Shown: positions 6,166 through 12,852, counted from the first letter of the stretch. The stretch is DNA of 12,852 nt from JAZDJP01 sp043803805 (GCA_043803805.1 JAZDJP010000109.1:1-12852), one strand, 5' to 3'. Program-made: numbers and translations. The notes: generated from the sequence alone by a model not told the origin.

Positions 6166-9100
6166 ACGGCCTCCGCAGCGCCCCGAGGAAGCATCCTCCG
6201 CCACCCCCGCCTCCGCCGCCTGAGTTCGCAACATTAGAAAATTCAGAGTAGCAGTTCTCATTAAACGCCCTGACACGAAAATATATCAAGCCAATGTCTT
6301 GATCCGAAACATATGTATAGCCAACAACATTTTCCGCCACATTCGCTTCCAGGAAAAAATCGGTTGAATTATCGCCAACCTCTATTTCAAAACCAGTCTC
6401 ATTATCCGAGTTGTCATTCCATCGCAAATTCACCTGGGTGTTGGAAACACGTTCAACGGTAAGACCCGAAGGAGCAATAATTGAACCTGGTAATGGAACA
6501 ACTTGCACTTGGCTCAAAGACGAATAATTTCCTGCGCCATCATGTGCAAAAACGCTGTAATAATGTGGCAACCACGCCGTTACCCTCGTATCTCGAAACG
6601 TGTTGGCATTGCCAATATAGACGGGTTCGGTTTCGAACGGTCCTGTCGGATAAGTCGTCGTTGAACGCAGAATCCTCACCTCGGCGAAATCGCTGTCGGA
6701 CGGATTCGCCCAGGAAAGTGTGACGCTCCCGTCGGAATTCGCCGTCGCGGAAAGTCCTGTGACCCCGCCGGACAGCGGCGTCACGTCCTGAAAGGCATCC
6801 ACCGCCTTGAACAGGATGGACTTGCGAACAGCCAGGGGAAAGGCCTCGAGGGCCGCGGTCATGAACACCACCTTGTGCTCCCCCGTGTGGAAATACCGCA
6901 GGGACGTCACCTGCCCCGATCCGTTCTGGAAAAACCAGTCCGCCCGGCCGTCCGTGGTGAGTTCATCGGAATAATCCGGGAAGGCATAACTCAAACTGGC
7001 GGAGATCCCGGTCGAGATGCGGTCGGAAGGCCGGCCCACCGCGGTGGCCGACGCCACCTCCGAGGATGATCCGGATCCGATGTCATGCCGGATGGCGGAC
7101 AAATGCAGGTATTGCGCCAGGAACGTCTGGGTCACCGCCCCGTCCACACCCCCGGTCAGATCCCACGCCACGTCCTGGCTGGAGAGGAGCAGATTTCCCC
7201 CGCCGGCGAGATACGCGGTGAGAGCCGCCTGGTCGGCATCCGTGAGCGTGGTGGCCGTGGCGGTGGAGACCGTCCCCGTGTCCTCCCCCGTGGACCAGAT
7301 GACAACACCGTATCCCGCGAGCGCCGCGGCATCGGGCGAACCGGAGGCGTTCGTATCCCGATAGGTATACATGAGCCCCGCGCCGTTGAGCCCCTCGAGA
7401 ATACCGGCCTGGGTGGAGGAAAAACCCGAGACCCCTTCCAGGTCGTCATCCACAAACAGAATCTTCGGATGCCCGATGACGAGATCGAACGAGAGGGAGG
7501 TGGTGTAGGCGCCCGACGTGACGGCAAGAGTAAAGGGAACCGTCTCCATGGCACGGGCGGCGCCGGAGACCGTGAATGCGAAATGCGGCGCGACCGTCGT
7601 CCCGATCGTCCCGGTCGCCATGTCGGCAAAGGAGGCGCTCGCATCGGTCAGGGTAACCTGGCTGCTGGTGGTGGCGAGAGTCCCGGTGACGCCCGTCGCC
7701 ACCAGACCCGTGTTCTTGAGCCGGATCTCCAGGGTGACTGTCTCCCCGGGATCCGCGATGCCGTTGCCGTTCCCGGCGGCATCCGCCACCACGAGGGGAT
7801 TCGCCGCGCGGGAATCAAGCGAGAGGATGGGCGAAACGGCCATGACGTTGAATGTCACCGCCATGGCGGCGCTTGAGACAGGAATGGCCAGCGCCTCCAC
7901 CTGTGTCGGGTTGCCCGCGTAGTCACGGCTGGACGGGGTGGAGGCATCGCTAAATGTCACATTGTTCGACGTGCCGGGGAAAAAGTCGCCGGCGTCGCCG
8001 CGGTTGGTTTTCGCGTCAAGCCCCCCGCCGTCCGCCTCCTCGAGGTCCACCAGTTTGTGGGCCTCGTTGGAATTGCTGTTTTGTGTTTCATCCACATGCC
8101 AGACCAGAATCCCGGATCCCGGCAGATCGGCGTCGAATCCCGTCTTCTGGCGGTTCTCGACGAGAAAATATTCATTGCCGGCGGCGCCGCTCGTCCAAAG
8201 CCGGTAAAAACAATCCGTGGCCGCGGCGTTTTCCGCCTGGTTGACGGTGTACGCCCCGTTCGCCGTGATGTTCGTCGGGGTCACCCACTTCAGGAATTTC
8301 TTGGACCAGGCCGAAAGGTGGGACGGCGACGTCCCGTCCTGGGTCCCGCCCCCCAGCCACAACCCCGTGGACATGAGGTCGTAGTTTCCGATGCCATTCG
8401 AGGACATGTCGGTATCGTAAAGGTCGGGAAGCCCGAGCATGTGGCCGTACTCGTGGCAGTAGACGCCGATACCGGAAATAACCCCCGGATCCACCCCCCA
8501 CTCGGGGCAGAGGACATAGTCGTTCACAATCTTTCCGTCGAAAGCGCGGGCGGATCCTCCGGCCGACTCGATGTCCCACCGGTGGGCGTTGATATCACCG
8601 CCACTGCCCGTCACCTCCTGCCCCTGGCCCGGGAAAACGACGATGAGACCATCCACATTCCCGTCTCCGTCGTTGTCGTAATTGGCGAAATTGACGCCGT
8701 TGGCCTCGGCGGCGTCCACGGCCTCCTCCACCAGATTCGCCACATTGTCGGGATAGGCTCCGGGACTCATCGAGATACTCTCCGCCTTGGTCTTGGATGC
8801 GGTGTACCAGCCGACAGCGTGGCTCGATGCCCCGTTCACGCCGAACTGGCCGTAGGATACCTCCCGCCAGTAATCGTTCATGCTCCCGGTGGCATACGTC
8901 CCCGTTGAGAAGAGGAGACCGTCGAAATTCGCGGGAGGCTCGTCGCCGTCCCCCGCCGGGAGGGCGGCGGCCGTGTCGGAGAACTTGATGCAAATCACCA
9001 GGACATTCCAGCTCCCGCTCGGGGCGGCGGCCGGCGGGGTCGGGGCGCGATGCGGCCCGAATTCGGCCGCGCGGGGCGGCTCGCCGCCGGCGCGCCACTT

Positions 9101-9199
9101 CTCCAAGAGGCGCGGATGAGGCGGCGCGGCCTTCACCGGGGAAACAAGGGAAACCGCCAGGACAAGACTGGCGGCGGCAGTGATCAATCGGAAGGTCAT
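6164..9199 (-). CDS. Secreted M6-family metalloprotease with FN3 modules and Gly-Cys C-terminal tail
   Basis: A 1011-residue exported zinc protease. The ATG at 9199 is chosen over two upstream in-frame ATGs (at 9286 and 9241) because it starts a clean signal peptide (MTFRLITAAASLVLAVSLVS, cleavage after about residue 24), has GAGG five bases upstream, and lies downstream of a good promoter. The M6 domain (immune inhibitor A type) spans about 60-440, with HEYGHMLGLPDLYD (zinc-binding HExxH at 249-253) and a Ca-binding-type loop DNDGDGNVDG (175-184). A CARDB-like beta domain (about 459-571), an amidotransferase-like alpha/beta domain (577-800) and two FN3 domains (809-903, 906-991) follow. The tail is nine glycines (994-1002), Cys1003 and FLGALRRP, resembling Cys-containing C-terminal sorting tags but without a membrane helix. 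Genes for its export or sorting are not in the window. DNA for the last ~150 residues is distinctly AT-rich. Confidence 0.9.
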   Translation of the reverse strand: MTFRLITAAASLVLAVSLVSPVKAAPPHPRLLEKWRAGGEPPRAAEFGPHRAPTPPAAAPSGSWNVLVICIKFSDTAAALPAGDGDEPPANFDGLLFSTGTYATGSMNDYWREVSYGQFGVNGASSHAVGWYTASKTKAESISMSPGAYPDNVANLVEEAVDAAEANGVNFANYDNDGDGNVDGLIVVFPGQGQEVTGSGGDINAHRWDIESAGGSARAFDGKIVNDYVLCPEWGVDPGVISGIGVYCHEYGHMLGLPDLYDTDMSSNGIGNYDLMSTGLWLGGGTQDGTSPSHLSAWSKKFLKWVTPTNITANGAYTVNQAENAAATDCFYRLWTSGAAGNEYFLVENRQKTGFDADLPGSGILVWHVDETQNSNSNEAHKLVDLEEADGGGLDAKTNRGDAGDFFPGTSNNVTFSDASTPSSRDYAGNPTQVEALAIPVSSAAMAVTFNVMAVSPILSLDSRAANPLVVADAAGNGNGIADPGETVTLEIRLKNTGLVATGVTGTLATTSSQVTLTDASASFADMATGTIGTTVAPHFAFTVSGAARAMETVPFTLAVTSGAYTTSLSFDLVIGHPKILFVDDDLEGVSGFSSTQAGILEGLNGAGLMYTYRDTNASGSPDAAALAGYGVVIWSTGEDTGTVSTATATTLTDADQAALTAYLAGGGNLLLSSQDVAWDLTGGVDGAVTQTFLAQYLHLSAIRHDIGSGSSSEVASATAVGRPSDRISTGISASLSYAFPDYSDELTTDGRADWFFQNGSGQVTSLRYFHTGEHKVVFMTAALEAFPLAVRKSILFKAVDAFQDVTPLSGGVTGLSATANSDGSVTLSWANPSDSDFAEVRILRSTTTYPTGPFETEPVYIGNANTFRDTRVTAWLPHYYSVFAHDGAGNYSSLSQVQVVPLPGSIIAPSGLTVERVSNTQVNLRWNDNSDNETGFEIEVGDNSTDFFLEANVAENVVGYTYVSDQDIGLIYFRVRAFNENCYSEFSNVANSGGGGGGGGGCFLGALRRP

Positions 9200-9239
9200 G
9201 AGGCCCTCGGGAAAGGAATGGAGATAACCGTATTTCTTC

Positions 9240-9267
9240 ATTATACCCCCCGGGCAGGACAAGGCAA
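9240..9267 (-). promoter_or_regulatory. Sigma-70-type promoter of the M6 protease gene
   Basis: On the minus strand TTGCCT (complement of 9262-9267), a 16-nt spacer, then a perfect TATAAT (complement of 9240-9245). Transcription would start near 9232, leaving a leader of about 33 nt before the ATG at 9199. The -10 overlaps the upstream in-frame ATG at 9241, which argues against that start codon. Confidence 0.55.
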
Positions 9268-9323
9268 ACAGCCCGCCGGACCACAAGAGGAATGTGACCG
9301 GCCATGAACCATCCCCGCCTTTA

Positions 9324-9522
9324 AGGGCTGTTTCAAAACCGGGACCGTCGGCCTGAGGCCGAGCGAAAGCCCGCCAGCCAAGGAGCGCCGACGACTGCGT
9401 ATCAACGGAGAGCTACGCCGAGGACGTGAGTCCCGTTGGGACAACGTCCCTCACGGGAGGTGCGACGCCGGATGGCGGGCTTGCAGCCGGCCGGAGCCAG
9501 GTAACGGTTTTGAAACAGCCCT
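9324..9522. mobile_element. MITE-like non-autonomous element, 199 bp, with perfect 18-bp terminal inverted repeats
   Basis: Terminal repeats AGGGCTGTTTCAAAACCG (9324-9341) and its exact reverse complement (9505-9522) bound 199 bp with no gene. The element is flanked on both sides by TTA (9321-9323 and 9523-9525), a possible 3-bp target duplication as made by some IS5-group transposases (TNA). Inside are perfect 10-bp subterminal inverted repeats AAGCCCGCCA (9367-9376) and TGGCGGGCTT (9473-9482), a CGGCC/GGCCG hairpin (9349-9361) and central overlapping hairpins (9422-9456). The whole element could extrude as one long cruciform. An alternative reading extends imperfect inverted repeats outward to about 9313 and 9533, which would make the TTA match a coincidence. 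The transposase family is inferred only. Confidence 0.75.
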
Positions 9523-9566
9523 TTAGGCCGGGGCGACGCGTCACGTTCCCAAAACGAACCCTTTGA

Positions 9567-10023
9567 TTTTACAAATCCATCCCGTCCGATGCCGTCGGAC
9601 TCGAAGTGGGAAAATACCAGACCGCGACCCAGACGGCGTTCGGGATGGGGCCGTTCGTCGGGGGATTTCTCTATCTTTCTTGCCGGGGTGACGCTCTCGG
9701 GCACGTTCCAGATCCTGACGGGGGCCGTCCACTCCACCGCCGCGCTCTACGCCGTACGGCTCGCCCATACTCTCGGGGACGCGATGATTATGGTGTCGCA
9801 GGGAATCCTCGTGTCGGTCCTGTTCCCGGAGCGCCGCGTCGGGGGCAATTTCGGATTCATGACCGCCAATCGCACCCTCGGCATATCCCTTGGCTCCGCC
9901 GGGGCCGGATGGCTCATGGGCCGGTACGGGTATCCGGCCGTCTTCGTATTCGGGGGGGCCGTGCTCCTCGCCGCGGCGGGGCTGTCCCGGGCGGCCCGCC
10001 GGAACGTGGACATTCCTTCCTGA
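9567..10023 (+). pseudogene. 5'-truncated, frameshifted MFS transporter remnant
   Basis: After an in-frame stop at 9564-9566, one frame reads an MFS-like segment (SDAVGLEVGKYQTATQTAF, then GPFVGGFLY) to about 9675. A different frame then continues with hydrophobic MFS helices (GVTLSGTFQILTG, MIMVSQGILVSVLFPERR, GISLGSAGAGWLMG, YPAVFVFGGAVLLAAA) to the stop at 10021-10023. Together they make about 150 residues, the C-terminal four or so helices of a roughly 400-residue major facilitator transporter. There is no start codon or ribosome binding site, the N-terminal two thirds is missing, and a frameshift or small deletion lies near 9670-9685. The substrate is unknown. It starts 45 bp after the MITE, so rearrangement at this spot is plausible. 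Confidence 0.8.
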
Positions 10024-10081
10024 CCTGAGCTTTCCACCCCCGTCTTGTCGCGGGGAGCCGGAACTTCCATGAAAATCCCGG

Positions 10082-10109
10082 TTGAGAATAACGGAGGCGC
10101 GCCTATAAT
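10082..10109 (+). promoter_or_regulatory. Sigma-70-type promoter of the PMM/PGM-FHA operon
   Basis: TTGAGA (10082-10087, 5 of 6) and a perfect TATAAT (10104-10109) with a 16-nt spacer. Transcription would begin near 10116, leaving a leader of about 100 nt to the ATG at 10218. It lies beyond the MFS pseudogene, so the operon is independent of that relic. The leader contains upstream ATGs (for example 10137) without good ribosome binding sites. Confidence 0.6.
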
Positions 10110-10217
10110 CATGAACGCCGGACGGTCAATGCGACCATGGCCGCGCAACGATCCATGGGAACCGCGACGCATCCGCTTGCCGCACAACAAGTAACTGCCA
10201 TTTATCAAGAGGTGTCC

Positions 10218-11546
10218 ATGAGCATTTTTAAGGCCTACGACATCCGGGGGGTATACCCCGGGGAAATCAACGAGGATGCCGCCCGCCGCATCGGCGCGGC
10301 CACGGCGCGCTTCCTCAAGACCGGCGCCATCGTCGTCGGACGGGACATGCGAGTGTCCTCGGACAATCTCGCCGATGCCCTCGTCGCGGGAATTCTCGAG
10401 ACAGGCACGAATGTGCTCGACATCGGGGTGGTCTCCACCCCCATGGTGTATTTCGCCATCGGCAGCCGCGATCTTGGCGGCGGGATCATGGTGACCGCCT
10501 CCCACAATCCGGCGAAGTACAACGGCTTTAAAATTTCCCGGGAGAAGGCCATCCCCTTGAGTTCGGAAACGGGCCTGGCGGATATCGAGAAACTGGCCGG
10601 GATCCCGTCACCTCCCGCTCCGAAGCCGGGAAAACGGGAGACCGCGGAAATCCTCCCCGACTACGCCGCCCATGTCCTCCGATTCGCCCGGGACATCCGC
10701 CCCCTCACCGTGGTCATTGACGCCGGGAACGGCATGGCCGGAAAGATCCTCCCCCCCATTCTGGCAAAACTGCCGCTCAAGGTCACTCCGTTGTACTTTG
10801 AACTCGACGGCCGGTTCCCCCACCACGAGGCCAACCCCCTCAAACCGGAGAACCTCGAGGACCTCCGCGGGCGCGTCCGCGCGGAGAAGGCGGATCTGGG
10901 CGTCGCGTTCGACGGGGACGGCGACCGGGTGGCGTTTGTGGACGAGGGCGGCGGGATCATCGCCTCCGATCTCATCACGGCCCTCATCGCCCGGGAATTC
11001 CTGGCGCGCGAGAAAGGGGCCGCCGTCCTGTACGACCTCCGCTCCAGCCGCGTCGTCGCCGAGGAAATCCGGAAGGGCGGCGGAATCCCGGTCCAGGAGC
11101 GCGTGGGACACGCCTTCATGAAGGCGACCCTGCGGAAACGAAACGCCGTCTTCGGAGGCGAGCTTTCCGGGCATTACTACTTCCGCGACAACTACTGCGC
11201 CGACTCGGGGGCCCTCGCGATGATGATGATCCTGAACGCGCTATCGGCGGCGAAGGCCCCCTTGAGCGCGCTCATCGCGCCCCTCCGGCGTTACAGCGCA
11301 TCGGGAGAGATCAACTTCGAGGTGGCGGACAAGGCCGCCGCCATGGATGCCCTTGAGAAGCGGTTCCGGGATGGTACAATCATCCATCTGGACGGGGTCA
11401 CGGTGGAATACCCCGACTGGTGGTTCAATGTGCGGGCATCGAACACGGAACCGCTGCTCCGGCTGAACCTTGAGGCCGACACTCCGGAAAAGATGAAAAA
11501 AGGCCTCGAGGCGGTATGCGCCGTACTGGGAAAACCCGGGGGATAA
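10218..11546 (+). CDS. manB: Phosphomannomutase/phosphoglucomutase (alpha-D-phosphohexomutase)
   Basis: A 442-residue cytosolic enzyme interconverting hexose 6- and 1-phosphates (mannose and/or glucose), feeding nucleotide-sugar and envelope polysaccharide synthesis. Key motifs are the N-terminal KAYDIRG (5-11), phosphoserine loop VTASHNP (Ser95), Mg-binding DGDGDR (232-237), sugar-recognition GELSGHYYF (314-322) and phosphate-binding RASNTEPLLRL (406-416). Length is near the family norm (about 450). An in-frame ATG at 10137 would add 27 residues with no family resemblance and no ribosome binding site. The chosen ATG has AAGAGGTG just upstream and gives the canonical N-terminus. The FHA gene follows 3 bp after its stop, so the two are translationally coupled. 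PMM and PGM activity cannot be separated from motifs alone. Confidence 0.93.
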   Translation: MSIFKAYDIRGVYPGEINEDAARRIGAATARFLKTGAIVVGRDMRVSSDNLADALVAGILETGTNVLDIGVVSTPMVYFAIGSRDLGGGIMVTASHNPAKYNGFKISREKAIPLSSETGLADIEKLAGIPSPPAPKPGKRETAEILPDYAAHVLRFARDIRPLTVVIDAGNGMAGKILPPILAKLPLKVTPLYFELDGRFPHHEANPLKPENLEDLRGRVRAEKADLGVAFDGDGDRVAFVDEGGGIIASDLITALIAREFLAREKGAAVLYDLRSSRVVAEEIRKGGGIPVQERVGHAFMKATLRKRNAVFGGELSGHYYFRDNYCADSGALAMMMILNALSAAKAPLSALIAPLRRYSASGEINFEVADKAAAMDALEKRFRDGTIIHLDGVTVEYPDWWFNVRASNTEPLLRLNLEADTPEKMKKGLEAVCAVLGKPGG

Positions 11547-11549
11547 GAC

Positions 11550-12029
11550 ATGAAAGTCATTGTCACCGAGCAGGGCAGGGAACGGATTGAGGAAATCAAG
11601 ACCCTTCCCGTGACCGTGGGACGGGCCTCCTCCAATACCATCGTCACGCTGGACCCCAAGGCCTCCCGCTGGCACTGCCGGGTGGACAAGGAGGGGGACG
11701 ACTACGTCCTGGTGGATCTGGACAGTTCGAACGGGACCATGTTCGGAGCCGAGAAGGTGAAACGCCAGCCCTTGAAGAGCGGGGACGTCTTCCGGGTGGG
11801 CGAGGTTTCCTTCCGCGTCGTTTACGAGGCGCCGGCGGCGAAAGCCACCCCCTCGCCGGCTCCGTCACCCGTGGCCCCGGCGCCCCCCGCGCGGGCATCG
11901 GGCATCGATACCGGCGGCGGACTTGCCGTTCTCAAGGGGTTCATGGTGATCGTCTGTGTCGGGCTGGCCCTGCTCTCCGCCTACTTCGCCCTCCAGATTT
12001 ACTTCATGATGAAGGCGCCGGGAAAATAG
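11550..12029 (+). CDS. FHA-domain protein with C-terminal transmembrane helix
   Basis: A 159-residue protein. Residues about 1-92 are a forkhead-associated domain with its phosphothreonine-binding signature: GR at 24-25, SRxH at 39-42 (SRWH) and the SSNGT loop (59-63). A Pro/Ala linker (95-117) leads to one hydrophobic helix (about 127-150) and a short basic tail, suggesting a membrane-tethered, probably cytosol-facing reader of phosphorylated Thr. Its start overlaps the end of the mutase unit: ATG 3 bp after the mutase stop, with a GGGGG run before it as Shine-Dalgarno. No Ser/Thr kinase or phosphatase is in the window, so its partner is unknown. The linkage suggests a role near the envelope or cell-wall sugar pathway, but this is inference. 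Confidence 0.85.
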   Translation: MKVIVTEQGRERIEEIKTLPVTVGRASSNTIVTLDPKASRWHCRVDKEGDDYVLVDLDSSNGTMFGAEKVKRQPLKSGDVFRVGEVSFRVVYEAPAAKATPSPAPSPVAPAPPARASGIDTGGGLAVLKGFMVIVCVGLALLSAYFALQIYFMMKAPGK

Positions 12030-12053
12030 CGTCATTCACGAATCGATAAGACC

Positions 12054-12175
12054 GCTCGTCCTGAGCCTGTCGAAGGATGAGCCGGGGCTCTGCTCATGGT
12101 TCGTGGTTCGACATTCATTTAGTTTTTAAGGAATGCTCACCATGAACGGATATCCATGAGGGCTCACCATGAGCG
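12054..12175. repeat. Cluster of dispersed palindromic repeat copies
   Basis: A full copy has arms GCTCGTCCT (12054-12062) and AGGATGAGC (12074-12082) around the GAGCCTGTCGA core. Degenerate pieces follow: GCTCATGGTTCG near 12092, GCTCACCATGAAC (12135-12147) and GCTCACCATGAGC (12162-12174). This is the same family as 2779-2872. It fills most of the 246-bp spacer between the convergent FHA and efp genes, and otherwise only the efp terminator and a heptamer pair are seen there. Confidence 0.6.
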
Positions 12176-12213
12176 GCGTTGAGAATTCAGCCAATCGTGG
12201 ATTGTTATTCGCC

Positions 12214-12248
12214 AAAAAAACACCGGGTCCGCGATCCGCGAAACCCGG
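12214..12248 (-). terminator. Intrinsic terminator of efp
   Basis: On the minus strand, stem CCGGGT...ACCCGG (complements of 12243-12248 and 12223-12228) encloses an inner CGCG-GAT-CGCG pairing, then seven U residues (A run at 12214-12220). This is a standard rho-independent terminator about 28 nt past the efp stop. Its loop side contains the tandem heptamer TCCGCGA twice (12228-12241). Confidence 0.85.
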
Positions 12249-12275
12249 CCTCCCGTTCCCCCGCCGCCGATGACC

Positions 12276-12833
12276 CTACATCCGTTCCAGGAATTCCCCC
12301 GTGCGGGTGTCAATCTTGACCTTGTCGCCGATTTTCACAAACATCGGCACTTTCACCGCCACCCCGGTTTCCACCGTGGCATCCTTGTAAACATTCGTCA
12401 CCGTGTTCCCCTTGGCGCCGGGATCCGTCTGGGTGACCGCCAGGACGACCGATGACGGCAATTCAATGGAAATGGGCCGGCCTTCGTAGAAGGTGAGTTT
12501 GACACGGCTGTTCAAGGGCATGTACAGCACCGATTCCCCAACCGCCTCCTTGGGAATGGGGATCTGCTCGAAGCTTTCCACGTCCATGAAGATGTACGTG
12601 TCCCCCTCGGCGTAAAGATACTCCATATCCTTCCCATCGAGAAAGACGTCCTCCACCCGATCGGTGGAGCGGAAGCGGCGCTGGACCGTGGTGCCCTTCT
12701 TGATGGAGCGCAGGTCCGCCTGGACCATCCCGCGCCAGTTCCCGGGCGTATTGTGGTTGGCGCCGGTGCAAACGAAGAGATCCCCGTCAATCTTGATCAC
12801 CACCCCCCGGCGAAGATCGGTCGCGCTCATCAT
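12276..12833 (-). CDS. efp: Elongation factor P, with Asn at the loop tip
   Basis: A 185-residue EF-P (usual about 185-190) that binds between the P and E sites and relieves ribosome stalling at polyproline. Three domains are seen: KOW-like N-terminal domain (about 1-64, TDLRRGVVIKIDGD), OB domain (68-125, including FMDVESFEQIPIP) and C-terminal OB domain (130-185, TDPGAKG...TNVYKDATVETG and the terminal IGDKVKIDTRTGEFLER). The loop that carries the modifiable Lys in E. coli (PGKG) reads TPGNWRG, with Asn32 after Pro-Gly. Lysyl-, rhamnosyl- or aminopentanol-type modification as known on Lys or Arg at this site is thus not possible there. The gene starts at ATGATG (either Met possible); a perfect TATAAT lies 8 nt upstream with no Shine-Dalgarno. 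A strong terminator follows. Confidence 0.95.
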   Translation of the reverse strand: MMSATDLRRGVVIKIDGDLFVCTGANHNTPGNWRGMVQADLRSIKKGTTVQRRFRSTDRVEDVFLDGKDMEYLYAEGDTYIFMDVESFEQIPIPKEAVGESVLYMPLNSRVKLTFYEGRPISIELPSSVVLAVTQTDPGAKGNTVTNVYKDATVETGVAVKVPMFVKIGDKVKIDTRTGEFLERM

Positions 12834-12841
12834 GGGAGGGT

Positions 12842-12847
12842 ATTATA
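12842..12847 (-). promoter_or_regulatory. -10 box of efp, placed for a leaderless mRNA
   Basis: A perfect TATAAT (complement of 12842-12847) ends 8 nt before the efp ATG at 12833. Transcription starting 6-8 nt after the box would begin at or within about 3 nt of the ATG. The intervening bases (ACCCTCCC on the minus strand) carry no Shine-Dalgarno. The -35 region is beyond the window. Confidence 0.6.
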
Positions 12848-12852
12848 TCGGC

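Noticed and set aside
8057..8908. A 283-codon plus-strand frame inside the M6 protease
   Set aside because: It is antisense to the catalytic domain, including HEYGH, with no motif or ribosome binding site; a composition artefact.
9200..9286. Extended N-terminus of the M6 protease from the ATG at 9286 (or 9241)
   Set aside because: The promoter -10 box lies inside this stretch, and the signal peptide with a ribosome binding site starts at 9199.
9402..9737. Minus-strand 111-codon frame with the segment APAGCKPAIRRR
   Set aside because: It is a translation of the MITE end plus the antisense of the MFS relic; such peptides arise from non-coding repeats.
10137..10217. Extended N-terminus of the phosphohexomutase from the ATG at 10137
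   Set aside because: No ribosome binding site, no family similarity, and the canonical start with AAGAGGTG is at 10218.

Overview
The window is about 12.9 kb of GC-rich, densely coded bacterial chromosome from a Gram-negative-like organism. The best guess is an uncultured Planctomycetota or PVC-type relative; this is inference from style, not a placement. Supporting it are a secreted alpha/beta hydrolase with the C-terminal beta domain often seen in planctomycete esterases, a MoeB-rhodanese fusion, the start of what looks like a V-type ATPase subunit D, a large secreted M6 protease with modular repeats, and an EF-P with an unusual PGN loop tip. No rRNA, tRNA, CRISPR array, integrase or transposase was found.

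Layout. At 1-65 (minus) is the first 21 codons of a gene leaving the window, probably V-ATPase subunit D, with a hairpin across its ribosome binding site. At 177-2603 (minus) is a two-gene unit: a MoeB/ThiF-type adenylyltransferase fused to a rhodanese domain, then a secreted esterase. At 2604-3092 is a repeat-rich gap holding the typA promoter. At 3093-5942 (plus) is a translation-GTPase pair: TypA/BipA and a divergent YchF-like protein. At 5943-6163 are octamer repeats and two strong inverted repeats between convergent genes. At 6164-9199 (minus) is a 1011-residue secreted M6 metalloprotease with two FN3 domains and a Gly9-Cys tail; its last ~430 bp are much more AT-rich. At 9324-9522 is a non-coding MITE-like element with perfect 18-bp terminal inverted repeats. 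At 9567-10023 (plus) is a 5'-truncated, frameshifted MFS transporter remnant. At 10218-12029 (plus) is a phosphomannomutase/phosphoglucomutase followed by an FHA-domain membrane protein. At 12276-12833 (minus) is elongation factor P, apparently translated from a leaderless mRNA and ending at a clear intrinsic terminator.

How it fits together. Most genes are housekeeping: translation (TypA, the YchF-like protein, EF-P), sulfur or cofactor activation (MoeB-rhodanese), and sugar-phosphate supply for envelope polysaccharide (PMM/PGM). The accessory signal lies in the secreted esterase and protease, the MITE plus MFS relic, and the intergenic repeats. Several intergenic spacers carry tandem degenerate heptamers (7-bp period), and one carries octamers. 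These sit against or inside gene ends: the typA start, the typA stop, the YchF-like ribosome binding site, the esterase stop and the efp terminator. A second dispersed family (GCTCATCCT...AGGATGAGC type) occurs in two spacers. The heptamer families and the 199-bp MITE are the most novel-looking structures. I see no convincing multi-gene defence or other undescribed system.
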